NCBI GenBank assembly: GCA_937944855.1
Contig: CALFAY010000038.1
Coordinates: forward strand, 1 to 64,000
Length of the DNA stretch: 64,000 nucleotides
Origin: an uncultured Planctomycetota bacterium
Lineage (GTDB): Bacteria > Planctomycetota > Planctomycetia > Gemmatales > HRBIN36
Reading direction: 5' to 3'
The translations under genes and the position numbers were made by a program. The first letter of the stretch is position 1; the number at the start of each line of letters is the position of its first letter. Shown piece after piece: positions 35,983 through 47,200 of this stretch. Under the pieces are notes generated by a model, which saw only the letters and a program-made list of their open reading frames with translations, did no database searches and was not told the origin of the DNA.

Positions 35983-37449
35983 TCAGGCCAGAATCTCGCG
36001 GATGACGTTGCCGTGGTCGATGTCGAGCCGCTTCCGGCCCGGCACTTCGAGTTTGCGGCTGTCCAGCCCGAGCAGGTGCAGGATGGTGGCGTGCACATCG
36101 GTGACATAGTGGCGATGCTCGACGGCGTGGAAGCCGATTTCGTCGGTCGCGCCGTGGACGACACCGCCCTTGATGCCTCCGCCGGCCATCCAGACCGAAA
36201 AACCGTAGATGTGATGATCCCGGCCGTCGCGGCCCTGACTGCCCGGCGTTCTGCCGAACTCGGTGGCGAAGACGACGATGGTTTCCTTCAACAGGCCGGT
36301 GCGTTTGAGGTCTTTGAGCAGACCGGCGATGGGCTTATCGACGGCCAGGCAGTTCTTCTCGTGATTGGCCTTCAGGCCGCCGTGGGCGTCCCAGATACCA
36401 GCCCCGCCCGCACCGTGCTGAATCTGGATGAAGCGGACGCCGCGTTCGACCAGCCGCCGCGATGCCAGCAGTTGCATACCGAACTCCCGCGTTTCCGGCC
36501 GATCCAATCCGTAGAGCTGTTTCGTCTCTTCGGTTTCCTGCGAGAAGTCGAGCACTTCAGGCAGCGATTTCTGCATGCGGAAGGCCAGCTCGTAGCTCTG
36601 GATGCGAGCGCTGAGGGCCGGGTCGTCGGGATACTCCACGCCCCGCAGCCGGTTGAGCCGATCCGTGAGCTGAAAGCCGAGCCGCTGCTCGTCGGCCTTC
36701 AGCGGCCGCTCCGGCTTACCGTAGTCGAGCGGGTTGTTGGGATCGACGCGGATCGGCACGGCGTCATGAGCGGGTCCGAGATAATGACCGTCTTTGAGGT
36801 TCCAATACTCCCGCTTGCCCATGCTGATGAACTGGGGCAAGTTGTCGTTCAGACTGCCCAGCCCGTAATGGACCCAGGCCCCCAGGGTGGGGAACTCGCC
36901 GTCGAGCATGTGGCGGCCGGTGTGGAACTGCGTCTGTGCTCCGTGATTGTCGTCGGTGGTGTACATGGAGCGGATGACGGCGATGTCATCCACGCATTCC
37001 CGCAGATGCGGCAGCCAGTCGCTGATCTCGATGCCGCTCTGGCCGCTCTTCTGGAAGCCGACCTGCATCGGGAAGAGCTTGTTGCGTTGCTGGCCATTAG
37101 CGTCGTTGAGGACGACGACGCGGGCCAGCTTGAGCTTGTCCGGGTTCTGCACGTCCTTGAACGGCGTCTCATTGATGCTTTTGCCGGCGTACTGGAGCAG
37201 CGCGGGTTTGGGGTCGAAGGTTTCCAGGTGGGAGACGCCTCCGTTCATGAACAGCCAGATCACCGACTTGGCCTTGGGAGGGAAGTGCGGTTTGCCGTCC
37301 GGAGGTCTCCATCCGGTGGGATCGGCGGCGCGGACCCAGCCGTCGCGGTGGAGCATGGCGGCCAGGGCCAGCCCGGTGAAGCCCATGCCCAGATCGGCCA
37401 GAAAGGCCCTGCGGTGCATCCCCCGGCAAGAGCAGTCGGTAGACGCCAT
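35983..37449 (-). CDS. DUF1501 domain protein
   Basis: Tat-like [78 protein letters not shown]. Confidence 0.95.
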   Translation of the reverse strand: MASTDCSCRGMHRRAFLADLGMGFTGLALAAMLHRDGWVRAADPTGWRPPDGKPHFPPKAKSVIWLFMNGGVSHLETFDPKPALLQYAGKSINETPFKDVQNPDKLKLARVVVLNDANGQQRNKLFPMQVGFQKSGQSGIEISDWLPHLRECVDDIAVIRSMYTTDDNHGAQTQFHTGRHMLDGEFPTLGAWVHYGLGSLNDNLPQFISMGKREYWNLKDGHYLGPAHDAVPIRVDPNNPLDYGKPERPLKADEQRLGFQLTDRLNRLRGVEYPDDPALSARIQSYELAFRMQKSLPEVLDFSQETEETKQLYGLDRPETREFGMQLLASRRLVERGVRFIQIQHGAGGAGIWDAHGGLKANHEKNCLAVDKPIAGLLKDLKRTGLLKETIVVFATEFGRTPGSQGRDGRDHHIYGFSVWMAGGGIKGGVVHGATDEIGFHAVEHRHYVTDVHATILHLLGLDSRKLEVPGRKRLDIDHGNVIREILA

Positions 37450-37453
37450 CGTC

Positions 37454-39877
37454 TCACCTCACAGTGATGAAATCGTTGTGGTTCAGCAGCGCCTGCACGA
37501 TCTGGAAGCGGGCGCGGCGGGTGCGTTCCGCATCGGGAACATCCGCCAGCACCTTTCGCAACTCTTCCAGCGTCTCCAGACACACGGACAGTTCTTCACC
37601 GCTCGGCGGCACGCCCAGGATCATCTCGAAGGCGGCCTTCACGAAGGCCGCGTCGTCGGCATCGGCCTGGCGCTGATGCAGTCGGTCCAGGATTTTTTCC
37701 GCCATCGTCATGGCGAACTTGCTGTTCCACAAAGCCAACGCCTGCTGGGGCACGATGCTTTCGGTGCGGCGGTAGCATTCAAGCACGTTCGGGGCGTCAA
37801 AGGTCTCCAGGAACTTGTTGTGGTCGTTGTGCGAGTGGAACAGATACAGGGAGCGGCGTCGGCTCGTCTCCTGCTGGGCCATCGGCACCGGCGGTCCGCC
37901 TTGGGTCGGGTCGAGTTCCCCGGCCAGATGCAACAGGCTGTCGCGGACCACCTCGGCTTCCATGCGGGTCGAGTTCATCCGCCACAGGTAGCGGTTTTCC
38001 GGGTCGATGCGGAGGTTGTTCTCGGTCCCCGCCTGCCAAGAGGACAGACGATACACGCTGCTGGTAACGATCAGCCGGTGCAGGTGCTTCAGGCTCCAGC
38101 CGTGGGCCATGAACTCCGCGGCAAGCCAGTCGAGCAGTTCGGGGTGGGTGGGCGGCTGACCGCGGCGGCCGAACTCGAAGATGGTCGGCACCAGGGGCTT
38201 TCCGAAGTGCCGCAGCCAGACATGATTGACCGCCACGCGGGCCGTCAGCGGATTGCTCGGATCGGTCATCCACTTGGCCAGGGCTGAGCGGCGGCCGGTG
38301 CTCGTCTCCGGCAACGGTTTGGCCTGGGGATCGCTGTCGAGATTCGATTCCTTGGTCTTGACGGTGCCGCGGTACTCGCCGGGGGCCTTGCTCGGATCGG
38401 CTATGGCTGCTTCGAGCCGGGCCTGTTCGGCCTCGACTTTCAGCATCCCTTGATAGGCCAGGACCACCCCCAGAGTGAACGGGAATCCCGCAGGCGCGAC
38501 GGCCAGTTCCAGGCTGAGCAGGCGATTCCGGGCTTCCTGGAGTCTTGCGGCCAGCGGCTTGCGGTAGGTCTCGGCGATCTCCGGTCGGCGGAGCGGCTGA
38601 TACGCTTCGGGCGGCAACGCGACCGGCGTAATGGCCAAGCCGTTCGGTGCGAGAAACCGTGGCAGGCCCGGTTTGATGTCCCGGTCTTTGTCGGGATTGC
38701 GTTCATCGCCGCGGATGTGGAAGAACGTCTTGGCGTCGAGGTTGGCGTCGAACACCCGCGGGATGCCGTTCTTCATCACGTCCGGTTCCCCGGGCACCAA
38801 GTCGGTGCGGATCTGGTACGGCTCGAAGATGGCCCGATAGGAGTAGTAATCGTTCTGGGTGAACGGGTCGTACTTGTGGTCGTGGCACTTGCCGCAGTTG
38901 AGCGTCAGGCCGAGAAATCCCTTGCCCGTGTGCTCGATGACCTCGTCGAGCCAGGTCGTGCGATTGAACAGGAAATAGGGTCGGGCGAGGTAGCCGGTCG
39001 CCCGCAGCTTCTGCGGATCGGTCGGGTAGAGTTCATCGGCGGCCAGCATCTGGCGGATCATCTCGTCGTAGCCGACGTCGTTGTTCAAACTCTCCACGAC
39101 CCAATCCCGCCAGTGCCAGATGTGCCGCTGGCTGTTACGCAGCTCGTCGCCGAGGCCCCACCATTCCGAATACCGCCAGATGTCCAAAAAATGCCGACCC
39201 CAGCGTTCGCCGTAGTGCGGCGAGCTCAGAAGCGCAGCCACGACCCGTTCGTAGGCGTCGGGACGCGGGTCGTTGAGAAAGGCTTCGATCTGCTCCGGCG
39301 TCGGAGGCAGGCCGATGAGGTCGAGATAGACCCGACGCAAGAGGATGCGCGGATCGGCGGGCTTGACCGGGACCAGTCCCCGCCTCTGCCACTCGTAGGC
39401 GATAAAACGGTCTATCGGGTTGCGCATCGGCAGGTGGTCCGACTGCACGTTTGGCAGTTCGGGCCGGACTACAGAACGGAAGGCCCAGTGGTCGCGGGGG
39501 TCGGGTTCCTCGGCGTCGTCCTCGGGCACCTTGGCTCCCTGCTCAATCCACCGGCGCAGCATTTCGATCTGCTCCGGTTTGAGCGGATGGCCTTCCGGGG
39601 GCATGCGGACGGCTTCGTCGTCGGAGGAGACGCGCAACAAAAGCGGGCTGTCGTCCGGCTTGCCCGGGACGATGACTCCGGCCTTGAGCATGTTCGCTCC
39701 GCTATCGACGCGGAGCTTAGCCTTCTGGGCCAAGGCCCCGTGGCAAGCATAGCAGCGTTCCGCCAGCACAGGCCGAATGTCGCGGCGATAATCGACCGCG
39801 ACCGGCTCGGCTGCCTGGGTCTCGGTCACAAAGAGCAGAAGCACAACGAGGCAGGCTGGTCGCATGGCGGGAACCAT
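37454..39877 (-). CDS. PSCyt1 / DUF1549 / DUF1553 domain protein
   Basis: [83 protein letters not shown]. Confidence 0.95.
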   Translation of the reverse strand: MVPAMRPACLVVLLLFVTETQAAEPVAVDYRRDIRPVLAERCYACHGALAQKAKLRVDSGANMLKAGVIVPGKPDDSPLLLRVSSDDEAVRMPPEGHPLKPEQIEMLRRWIEQGAKVPEDDAEEPDPRDHWAFRSVVRPELPNVQSDHLPMRNPIDRFIAYEWQRRGLVPVKPADPRILLRRVYLDLIGLPPTPEQIEAFLNDPRPDAYERVVAALLSSPHYGERWGRHFLDIWRYSEWWGLGDELRNSQRHIWHWRDWVVESLNNDVGYDEMIRQMLAADELYPTDPQKLRATGYLARPYFLFNRTTWLDEVIEHTGKGFLGLTLNCGKCHDHKYDPFTQNDYYSYRAIFEPYQIRTDLVPGEPDVMKNGIPRVFDANLDAKTFFHIRGDERNPDKDRDIKPGLPRFLAPNGLAITPVALPPEAYQPLRRPEIAETYRKPLAARLQEARNRLLSLELAVAPAGFPFTLGVVLAYQGMLKVEAEQARLEAAIADPSKAPGEYRGTVKTKESNLDSDPQAKPLPETSTGRRSALAKWMTDPSNPLTARVAVNHVWLRHFGKPLVPTIFEFGRRGQPPTHPELLDWLAAEFMAHGWSLKHLHRLIVTSSVYRLSSWQAGTENNLRIDPENRYLWRMNSTRMEAEVVRDSLLHLAGELDPTQGGPPVPMAQQETSRRRSLYLFHSHNDHNKFLETFDAPNVLECYRRTESIVPQQALALWNSKFAMTMAEKILDRLHQRQADADDAAFVKAAFEMILGVPPSGEELSVCLETLEELRKVLADVPDAERTRRARFQIVQALLNHNDFITVR

Positions 39878-40066
39878 TTCGGCAGGTGGGTCGTGTCCAT
39901 TCCTTGCAGATAAGCTGAGCATAAACACCGATCCGTCATGGGTCAACCAAAAAGCCCCAGGCCCGTCGGCGTGTACCGGGCGATGGTCGAGTCGGTAGTG
40001 CGCAACATTTTCGCGGCAGGGGCTTCGCAAAGGGGTGCAAACCCGGAAGATCCGGGGGTTTTCCGC

Positions 40067-40672
40067 TCATGAACGGGCCGCACCAAGCGCAACATTCGTC
40101 GTAACATACGCAATGCCAAGCTCTTGGGCCTCGATGCGAGCCTTCTCCTGGAACAAACCGGCTTGCGGCACGTCGAGGCCGGCGCTGGCATCCTCGACAA
40201 GCATGACTCGGAAACCGGCGTTTCGCAGATCCCGCGCAACAAAGTGGCAGCAGATGTTCGTGGCCAGTCCGCACACGGCCACGGTTTCGATGCCGCTGCC
40301 GCGCAACAAATCCACGTAGGCCGGATGCTCGGCGCTCAGGGCGTAGGCGTCGCGGTCGGGATGGAAGCCTTTGCGCCAGATCGTGTGGAAGCGATGGACG
40401 TTGAGGCCGGGCAGGAAGTCGCTGCCAGGCGTGTTCATGACGCAATGCGGCGGATAGAGGTTGTCCCGCTGGCCGAGGAAGCTGCAATGGTCGGGCGGAT
40501 GCCAGTCCTGGCTGGCGTCGATCCGCTTCCAGGGCAACTCCAGCAGGCGGTTGATCGGCGCAACAATCTGCAACGCTCCCGGGACCGGCAGCTCGCCGGG
40601 ACACAGTTCCGAGAAACCACGCTGGGCATCGACGACGAGCAGCACCGACCGGGACAGGTTAAACGGTTGCAT
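40067..40672 (-). CDS. Isochorismatase/nicotinamidase-like hydrolase
   Basis: RSVLLVVDAQRGFSELCPGE; WHPPDHCSF; VAVCGLATNICCHFVARDLRNAGFRVMLVEDASAG. Confidence 0.9.
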   Translation of the reverse strand: MQPFNLSRSVLLVVDAQRGFSELCPGELPVPGALQIVAPINRLLELPWKRIDASQDWHPPDHCSFLGQRDNLYPPHCVMNTPGSDFLPGLNVHRFHTIWRKGFHPDRDAYALSAEHPAYVDLLRGSGIETVAVCGLATNICCHFVARDLRNAGFRVMLVEDASAGLDVPQAGLFQEKARIEAQELGIAYVTTNVALGAARS

Positions 40673-41145
40673 GGGATCAACCCCCTGGCCCCCCTCCAGC
40701 CCGGGAGCGGGATCCCCGTGACCGCTTCCGGTGGGAATCCAGCCCCAACAGTGCCTTTTGCGATCGTAACATCTCCGCCAACCGAGCGGCAGGTCGGTTC
40801 AGCCAGACCTCACCCAGGACGATCAAGCTGTCAGGACGTGACCCGGACCGGTCGGTGCTTCGCGTCGCGCGGGCAGCGGGTGCTCGCTGCCGCCGGGTTC
40901 CGATGAGTGCTGTTTCCTGGGTTGCGATGCCTGCAAAACCGAGACGTGAGAGGGAGAAAGTCGGCACCCAGCTGAAGATCACCGGGACCTTTGGGCGGCA
41001 TAGCCGGGGCGTTCTCCCTAGAGTTACGGGACTTCGGCAGACTCGGTTGTACCGTTTCGGGGATTGCAACTGAGACCTCTTTTTTTGCCTGACGGACGCG
41101 GTACAGTGTAGCTGTCACCGTTCCGGCACGCTGCGAGGACCAGCC

Positions 41146-43404
41146 ATGCGTCCGCTCCTGTATCTGTTGCCGCTGTGGGCCGCGCTGGGCTGGCTGGCGG
41201 CCACGCTGCCTTCCGCCCAGTCCCAGCCGGACCCCAAGCCCGGCGCCAAACTGCCGCCGCGCAAACCGTGGACCACCTCGAACGTCAAAGGCAGTCCCGA
41301 ACCGCCGCCGCCGTACCGCACCGAGGTCGCCTTTCCGAAGCTGAAGTTCTTCGAGCCGCTGGAGCTCGTGGCCGCTCCCGGAATGGATCGGCTCTTCGTC
41401 GTCGAGCGACACGGCAAGATCTTCTCCTTCGCCAACGACCCGGAGACCGACAAGGCCGAGCTGTTCCTCGACCTGGGCAAGACCACCTACGGCTTCGTCT
41501 GTCATCCACGCTTCGCCGAGAACGGCGTGTTTTTCGTCGTGTACATCCTCGACCCGTCCAGGAGCGAACCGAAGGGGACGCGCCTGTCCCGCTTCCGTGT
41601 CCGGCCCGGCAACCCGCTCCGCGCCGACAAGGATTCCGAGGAGGTGCTCTTCGAATGGCCTTCCGGAGGACACAACGGCGGCTGCATCCGCTTCGGACCG
41701 GATGGCCTGCTCTACATCGCCACCGGCGACGGCAGCGGCATCGCCGACGAGTTCCTGACCGGTCAGGACCTCAGCGACCACCTCGGCAGCATCCTCCGCA
41801 TCGACGTGGACCGAGCCGACCCGGGCAAGAAGTACGCCGTTCCCCCGGACAATCCGTTCGTCGGCGTGCCCGGGGCACAGCCCGAAATCTGGGCCTACGG
41901 GCTGCGTCAGCCGTGGAAGTTCAGCTTCGACCGCGCCACCGGGGCACTGTGGGCGGGCGAAGTCGGCCAGGACCTGTGGGAGATGGTCTATCGCATCGAG
42001 AAGGGCGGCAACTACGGCTGGAGCGTGCAGGAAGGCAGCCACCCGTTCCGTCCCGAACGGCCGCGCGGCCCCACGCCGATCTTGCCTCCGGTCGTCGAGC
42101 ATCCGCACTCCGATTTCCGCTCCATCACCGGCGGCTACGTCTATCACGGCCGACGGCTTCCCGATCTGCACGGAGCCTACATCTACGGGGACTACGACAC
42201 CGGCCGCGTCTGGGCCTTGCGCTACGACAACAACAAGGTCGTGTTCCACCAAGAACTGGCCGATACGCCGCTGCGCCTGGTCGCCTTCGGCGAGGACCAT
42301 CACGGTGAATTGCTCCTGGTCGATTTCATGACCGGGCTGATTCATCGCCTGGTTCCCGCACCGGCCGTCGCACCGTCGAAGTTCCCCCGCAAGCTCAGCG
42401 AAACGGGCCTGTTTGCATCCACCAAGGATCACATCCCCGCCGAGGGGGTGATTCCGTACTCGGTCAACGCTCAACTCTGGAGCGACCACGCCCACAAGGA
42501 GCGGTTCCTGGCCATGCCCGGCCTGGGCCGCATCCAGTACGACGCCATCGAGTATCCGCAGCCGTCTCCCGGCGCGCCGCGCGGCTGGAAGTTCCCCGAC
42601 GGCACCGTGATCGTCAAAACCTTTTCCCTAGAGATGGAGCGCGGCAACCCGGCCAGCCGCAAACGCCTCGAAACCCGCATTCTGCATTTCGAACAGTTGG
42701 AAGGCACCGAGGAAGTCGGCGACCAATACTGGCACGGCTACACCTACGTCTGGAACGACGAACAGACCGATGCCGAACTGCTCGACAGTCCCGGACTGGA
42801 CCGCCTCTACACGATCAAGGACCCCGAAGCTCCTGGCGGCGTGCGGAAACAGGTCTGGCACTTTCCGAGCCGGGCCGAGTGTACGCTCTGCCACACGATG
42901 GCGGCGAAATATGTCCTCGGCCTCAACACCTTGCAGACCAACCGCGACCACGACTACGGCGGCATCCGCATGAACCAACTGCGGGCCTTCGAGCAGATGG
43001 GCCTGTTCGAGCAGCCTCCGCCGCAACCTCCCGAACAGTTGCCGCGCCTGGTCGATTATTCCGATGCGTCGCAACCGCTTGATCTGCGGGCGCGGTCGTA
43101 TTTGCACGCCAATTGTGCCCACTGCCACATGAAGTGGGGCGGAGGCAATGCGGACTTCTACCTGCTGGCCACGCTGCCGCTGGAGCAGATGGGCATCGTC
43201 GGCACGCGACCCGGACACGGCGCTTTCGACATTCCCGACGCCCGCATTCTGGTCCCGGGCCGACCCGAGAAGTCGCTGCTGCTGCACCGCATGACCCGCC
43301 TCGGTCTGGGCCGAATGCCGCACGTCGCCTCTAACGTCGTCGATGAGGAGGGCGTGCAGTTGATTACCGCGTGGATCAAGGGCTTGAAAGAGTCGGCGAA
43401 GTGA
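41146..43404 (+). CDS. PQQ-dependent sugar (glucose/sorbosone) dehydrogenase-like beta-propeller fused to a diheme cytochrome-like region
   Basis: PGMDRLFVVERHGKIFSF; GGHNGGCIRFGPDGLLYIATGDG; EIWAYGLRQPWKFSFDRATG; CTLCH and CAHCH heme motifs. Confidence 0.92.
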   Translation: MRPLLYLLPLWAALGWLAATLPSAQSQPDPKPGAKLPPRKPWTTSNVKGSPEPPPPYRTEVAFPKLKFFEPLELVAAPGMDRLFVVERHGKIFSFANDPETDKAELFLDLGKTTYGFVCHPRFAENGVFFVVYILDPSRSEPKGTRLSRFRVRPGNPLRADKDSEEVLFEWPSGGHNGGCIRFGPDGLLYIATGDGSGIADEFLTGQDLSDHLGSILRIDVDRADPGKKYAVPPDNPFVGVPGAQPEIWAYGLRQPWKFSFDRATGALWAGEVGQDLWEMVYRIEKGGNYGWSVQEGSHPFRPERPRGPTPILPPVVEHPHSDFRSITGGYVYHGRRLPDLHGAYIYGDYDTGRVWALRYDNNKVVFHQELADTPLRLVAFGEDHHGELLLVDFMTGLIHRLVPAPAVAPSKFPRKLSETGLFASTKDHIPAEGVIPYSVNAQLWSDHAHKERFLAMPGLGRIQYDAIEYPQPSPGAPRGWKFPDGTVIVKTFSLEMERGNPASRKRLETRILHFEQLEGTEEVGDQYWHGYTYVWNDEQTDAELLDSPGLDRLYTIKDPEAPGGVRKQVWHFPSRAECTLCHTMAAKYVLGLNTLQTNRDHDYGGIRMNQLRAFEQMGLFEQPPPQPPEQLPRLVDYSDASQPLDLRARSYLHANCAHCHMKWGGGNADFYLLATLPLEQMGIVGTRPGHGAFDIPDARILVPGRPEKSLLLHRMTRLGLGRMPHVASNVVDEEGVQLITAWIKGLKESAK

Positions 43405-43439
43405 GCGGCCCTGTGCCCTCGCTCCGGCAAGTATGTCTG

Positions 43440-43482
43440 CCCTCTCCCCTCAAAAGAGGGGTCGGGGGTGAGGGGGTTTTTG
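43440..43482 (+). terminator. Candidate terminator between convergent genes
   Basis: cccctcaaaagagggg hairpin, then gtcgggggtgagggggttttt. Confidence 0.45.
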
Positions 43483-43491
43483 AAAACTGTC

Positions 43492-44112
43492 TCACGGTCG
43501 GGTTCTCAGAGCGGACAGCCGTGCCAGGGCCTCCGGCTGAGTCGGATCGCGGCGCAGGACCCGTTCATAGAGTGCCCGTGCCCGTTCGGGATACTGGTAG
43601 GTCTCGTAAAGGATGCCCAGTTCGATCAAGGCCCGCTGACAGCCGGGATCCATTTCTAGGGCCTTTTGGAGGTGGGCTTGAGCGGCGGGCAGGTCGCCTT
43701 CTTCACGCAGAAGCCAGCCATATTCGGCGTGGGCATCGGCCAGGTCGGGCCGTTGACGAAGCCAGTCGGTAATCATGGTGCGGACCTCGTCGGTGCGGCC
43801 GGTCTGGTACAGCAGCAGGGCCAGGCCGTGCCGACAGGGGGCGAAGTCGGGCCGGCGACGCAGGCTGTCCCGGTAAAGCTGCTCGGCTCGGGCGAAGGCG
43901 CCGTTCTGGTGGGCGGCGTTAGCCAGATTGTAGAGCACGACCGGGTCATCGGGGTCGAGTCGAGCCGCTTCTTCAAAACGCATCTGGGCTTCGGCGGCAT
44001 TGCCTTGACGCAGGAGCGTCAGACCTTCCTCGTTGAGTCGGCGGACCTGCTCCGGCACGCTGGGCGCGCATCCCACAAAAGCCGCCAATACAACCACCCA
44101 TCCGTGCCGCAT
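43492..44112 (-). CDS. TPR-repeat putative lipoprotein
   Basis: Lipobox-like VVVLAAFVGC; several TPR units (DPVVLYNLANAAHQNGAFARAEQLYRDSLRRRP). Confidence 0.88.
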   Translation of the reverse strand: MRHGWVVVLAAFVGCAPSVPEQVRRLNEEGLTLLRQGNAAEAQMRFEEAARLDPDDPVVLYNLANAAHQNGAFARAEQLYRDSLRRRPDFAPCRHGLALLLYQTGRTDEVRTMITDWLRQRPDLADAHAEYGWLLREEGDLPAAQAHLQKALEMDPGCQRALIELGILYETYQYPERARALYERVLRRDPTQPEALARLSALRTRP

Positions 44113-44278
44113 GGCCGCCGTCCTCTCGGACCCGGAAGCTATCTGCTATACCCTGGGAAGGTCGAAATCGGAAGCCCGGTTAAGCCTGATCGCCGATTCG
44201 GCGGGGACTGGTATCCGAAGAGCGTGAATGATACGTTAGTTTTTGCCCGAGAACATGCACAGCGACGGAGCCGAGAAC

Positions 44279-47200
44279 ATGCGACACGCAGCATGGTTGG
44301 TCAGCGGTTTGTGGTTGAGCCTGGGCCTGGTCCTGGCCCAGCCGGCGCGGTCCTCGCAGGGAGCCGGCGTGCAGTGGATGTGGCTCAACGAGGGGGAACC
44401 GGCGCAGCATCGGCCGGTCGAAACCGTCTTGTTCCGCCGCACGTTCTTCATCGACCGGCCCTTGCAGAAGGTCGTGGACGAAGGCACGCTCGACATCACC
44501 GCCGACAATCAGTTCACCGTCTGGGTCAACGGAACCGAAGTGGGCAGCGGCGACAACTGGCGGCAGGTTTACCAGTTCGACGTGACGAAACTGCTGGTCC
44601 ACGGCAAGAACGTCATCGCGGTCAAAGCGACGAACACGGAACCGAGTCCGGCCGGGTTGCTCGTCCGTCTCGGCTATGTGCCCAACGGTCAGGACCGGCG
44701 AGCCGTGGCATCCGACGGACAGTGGAAAGCGGTCAAGGAGGCTCCCGAGGGCTGGCACAAACCCGACTTCGACGACAGCCGCTGGCCCGCCGTCAAGGTG
44801 CTCGGGCCGTATGGCCGAACCGAACCGTGGCGCGCCGTGGCCTGGCCTGGCGGAGGCGATGACCGCTTCACCGTGCCGGAAGGCTTCACCGTGGAACTCG
44901 CCGTCAAGAACCCGCCCAACAACAACTTCTCGCTGGTCAACCTGTGCTTCGACCATCGCGGCCGACTGCTCGTCTCCCGCGAAGGCGGACCGATTCTGCT
45001 GTGTACCGATCCGGACGCATCCGGCGTGTTGCAGACCGTCAAGCCCTACTGCGAACAGGTGCGGAATTGCCAGGGCATGTGCTGGGTCGGCGACGCTCTG
45101 CTGCTGGTCGGCGACGGACCGCAGGGCACGGGTCTGTACCGGGTGCGGGACAGCGACGGCGACGACCGTACCGACAGCGTCGAACTTCTGCACAAGTTCC
45201 GCGGCGGCATGGGCGAACACGGTCCGCACGCCATCCTGCACGGCCCCGACGGTTGGCTGTACCTCGTCATCGGCAACCACGCCTGGGCACAACCTCAAAA
45301 GCTGGCCTCCAACTCGCCCTTGACGCGCTGGCCGAGCGGCTACTTCGGACCCGATCAGGGGCGCCCCGACACGACCGAGGACGTGCTGTTGCCGCGGCTC
45401 AACGACTCGCGCGGCCACGCCGCCGACATCCTCGCCCCGGGCGGCACCATCTGGCGGCTCGATCCCCAAGGCAAGAACATGAGCCTGGTCGCCGCCGGGT
45501 TCCGCAATCAGTACGACGCCGCCTTCAGCCCCACAGGGGAACTGTTCACCTTCGACAGCGACATGGAATGGGACGAAGGGCTGCCCTGGTATCGGGCCGT
45601 GCGGGTGTGCCACTGCCCGCCGGGGGCCGACTTCGTCTGGCGGACCGGAGCGGCCAACACGCCGGACTACTACATCGACAGTCTGCCTCCGGTGCTCGAA
45701 ACCGGGCGCGGCTCGCCGGTCGGTGTGGAGTTCTACGACCACCACGCCTTCCCGGAGAAGTACCGGGGCGCGTTCTTCATGGCGGACTGGGCCATCGGCG
45801 TCATCTTCGCCGTGCATCTCCAGCGGGACGGCGCCAGCTACACGGGCGTGGCCGAGCGCTTCTGCGTCGGCGCTCCGATGAACGTCACCGATGTCGCCGT
45901 CGGTCCCGATGGGGCGCTCTACTTCTCCCTTGGAGGCCGGGGCACGCAGGGCGGCGTGTTCCGCATCCGGGCCGTCAGTCCGCCTTCCTCGGTCAGGAAC
46001 GAGGACAACTCGACCGATCTGCTCCGCCGACTGCTCGATCAGCCGCAGCCCCTGGCCGCATTCAGCCGGGCACGCCTGGAAGAAGTCTGGCGAAAAGCCA
46101 GCGACGACCAGCGCCGTCTTGTCCGCGAAGCGGCGTGCGCAGACAACGATTTGAAGCCGATGGATCGGGTGCGGCTGCTCCAGATTCTGCAAATGCTCGG
46201 CGAGCAATTTCCAGCGGAAAAACTGGTTCGACTGACGACGCATGGCGACCCCGAGGTGCGCACTTGTGCCGTGTGGCTGCTGGGCCTTCACGGGCCAAAG
46301 GAAGCACAGCCCGTCCTGGAGAAATCACTGACCGACAAAGATGCTCTGGTCCGCCGTCGTGCCTGCGAGGCCCTCATCCGTGCGCACCTGGAACCGCCCG
46401 TCGAGGCGATCTGGCCCCTGTTGGCTGATGCCGATCGCTTCGTCCGTCACGCCGCCCGGCTGGTGGTGTCCCGCATCCCAGCCGAGAAGTGGGCGGACCG
46501 CATCTGGTCGGAACGCCATCCCCTGGCGGTGTTCAACGGGATCATCGCCTTGTGCCAGACGAACCAGGCCCTGCCCGTGACCGACCCGATCTTCGAGAAG
46601 CTGCACAATGTCGATGTTTCCGACGATTTGCCGCGGTATCTCGATTATCTCCGCACTGTGCAGATGGCGTTGATCCACACGACGGCCCGTCCCGGCTCGG
46701 TCCGCGGCATCGCTCTGGACTGCCTGGAACGGTTTCCGCACAGCGACCGTCGCGTGAATCGGGAGTTGGCCATTCTGCTGACCGATTTCCGCCGCTCGAA
46801 CATTCTCGATGAGCCGGTCCATGCCAGGCTGCTCGACGCTTTGCTCAAGGCCGAGGGCGACCGCGAACAGCAGATCCACTACTTCTACTGCCTGCGACTG
46901 TTGCACCAGGGCTGGACCCCAGAGCAGAAGCACCATTTGCTTGAATGGTTCGAGGGAACGCGGACCTGGACCGGAGGCCACAGCTTCACGCCGTTCCTGG
47001 AGCACATCCTCCGCGACCTCAACCCGATCTTCACTGCCGAAGACCGGGCCAGAGTCTTCGCTTCCGCCGGGGAGCGGCCCTGGACGGCTGCCGTGCTGCT
47101 GCGGTACGCGCCGTCGGAGCAGACGCCGCCGCCGTCGGCTTTGATCGCGCTGTACAAGCAACTCGGCAAAAACAGCGGAGAGCCGCACGTCCGGGAACTG

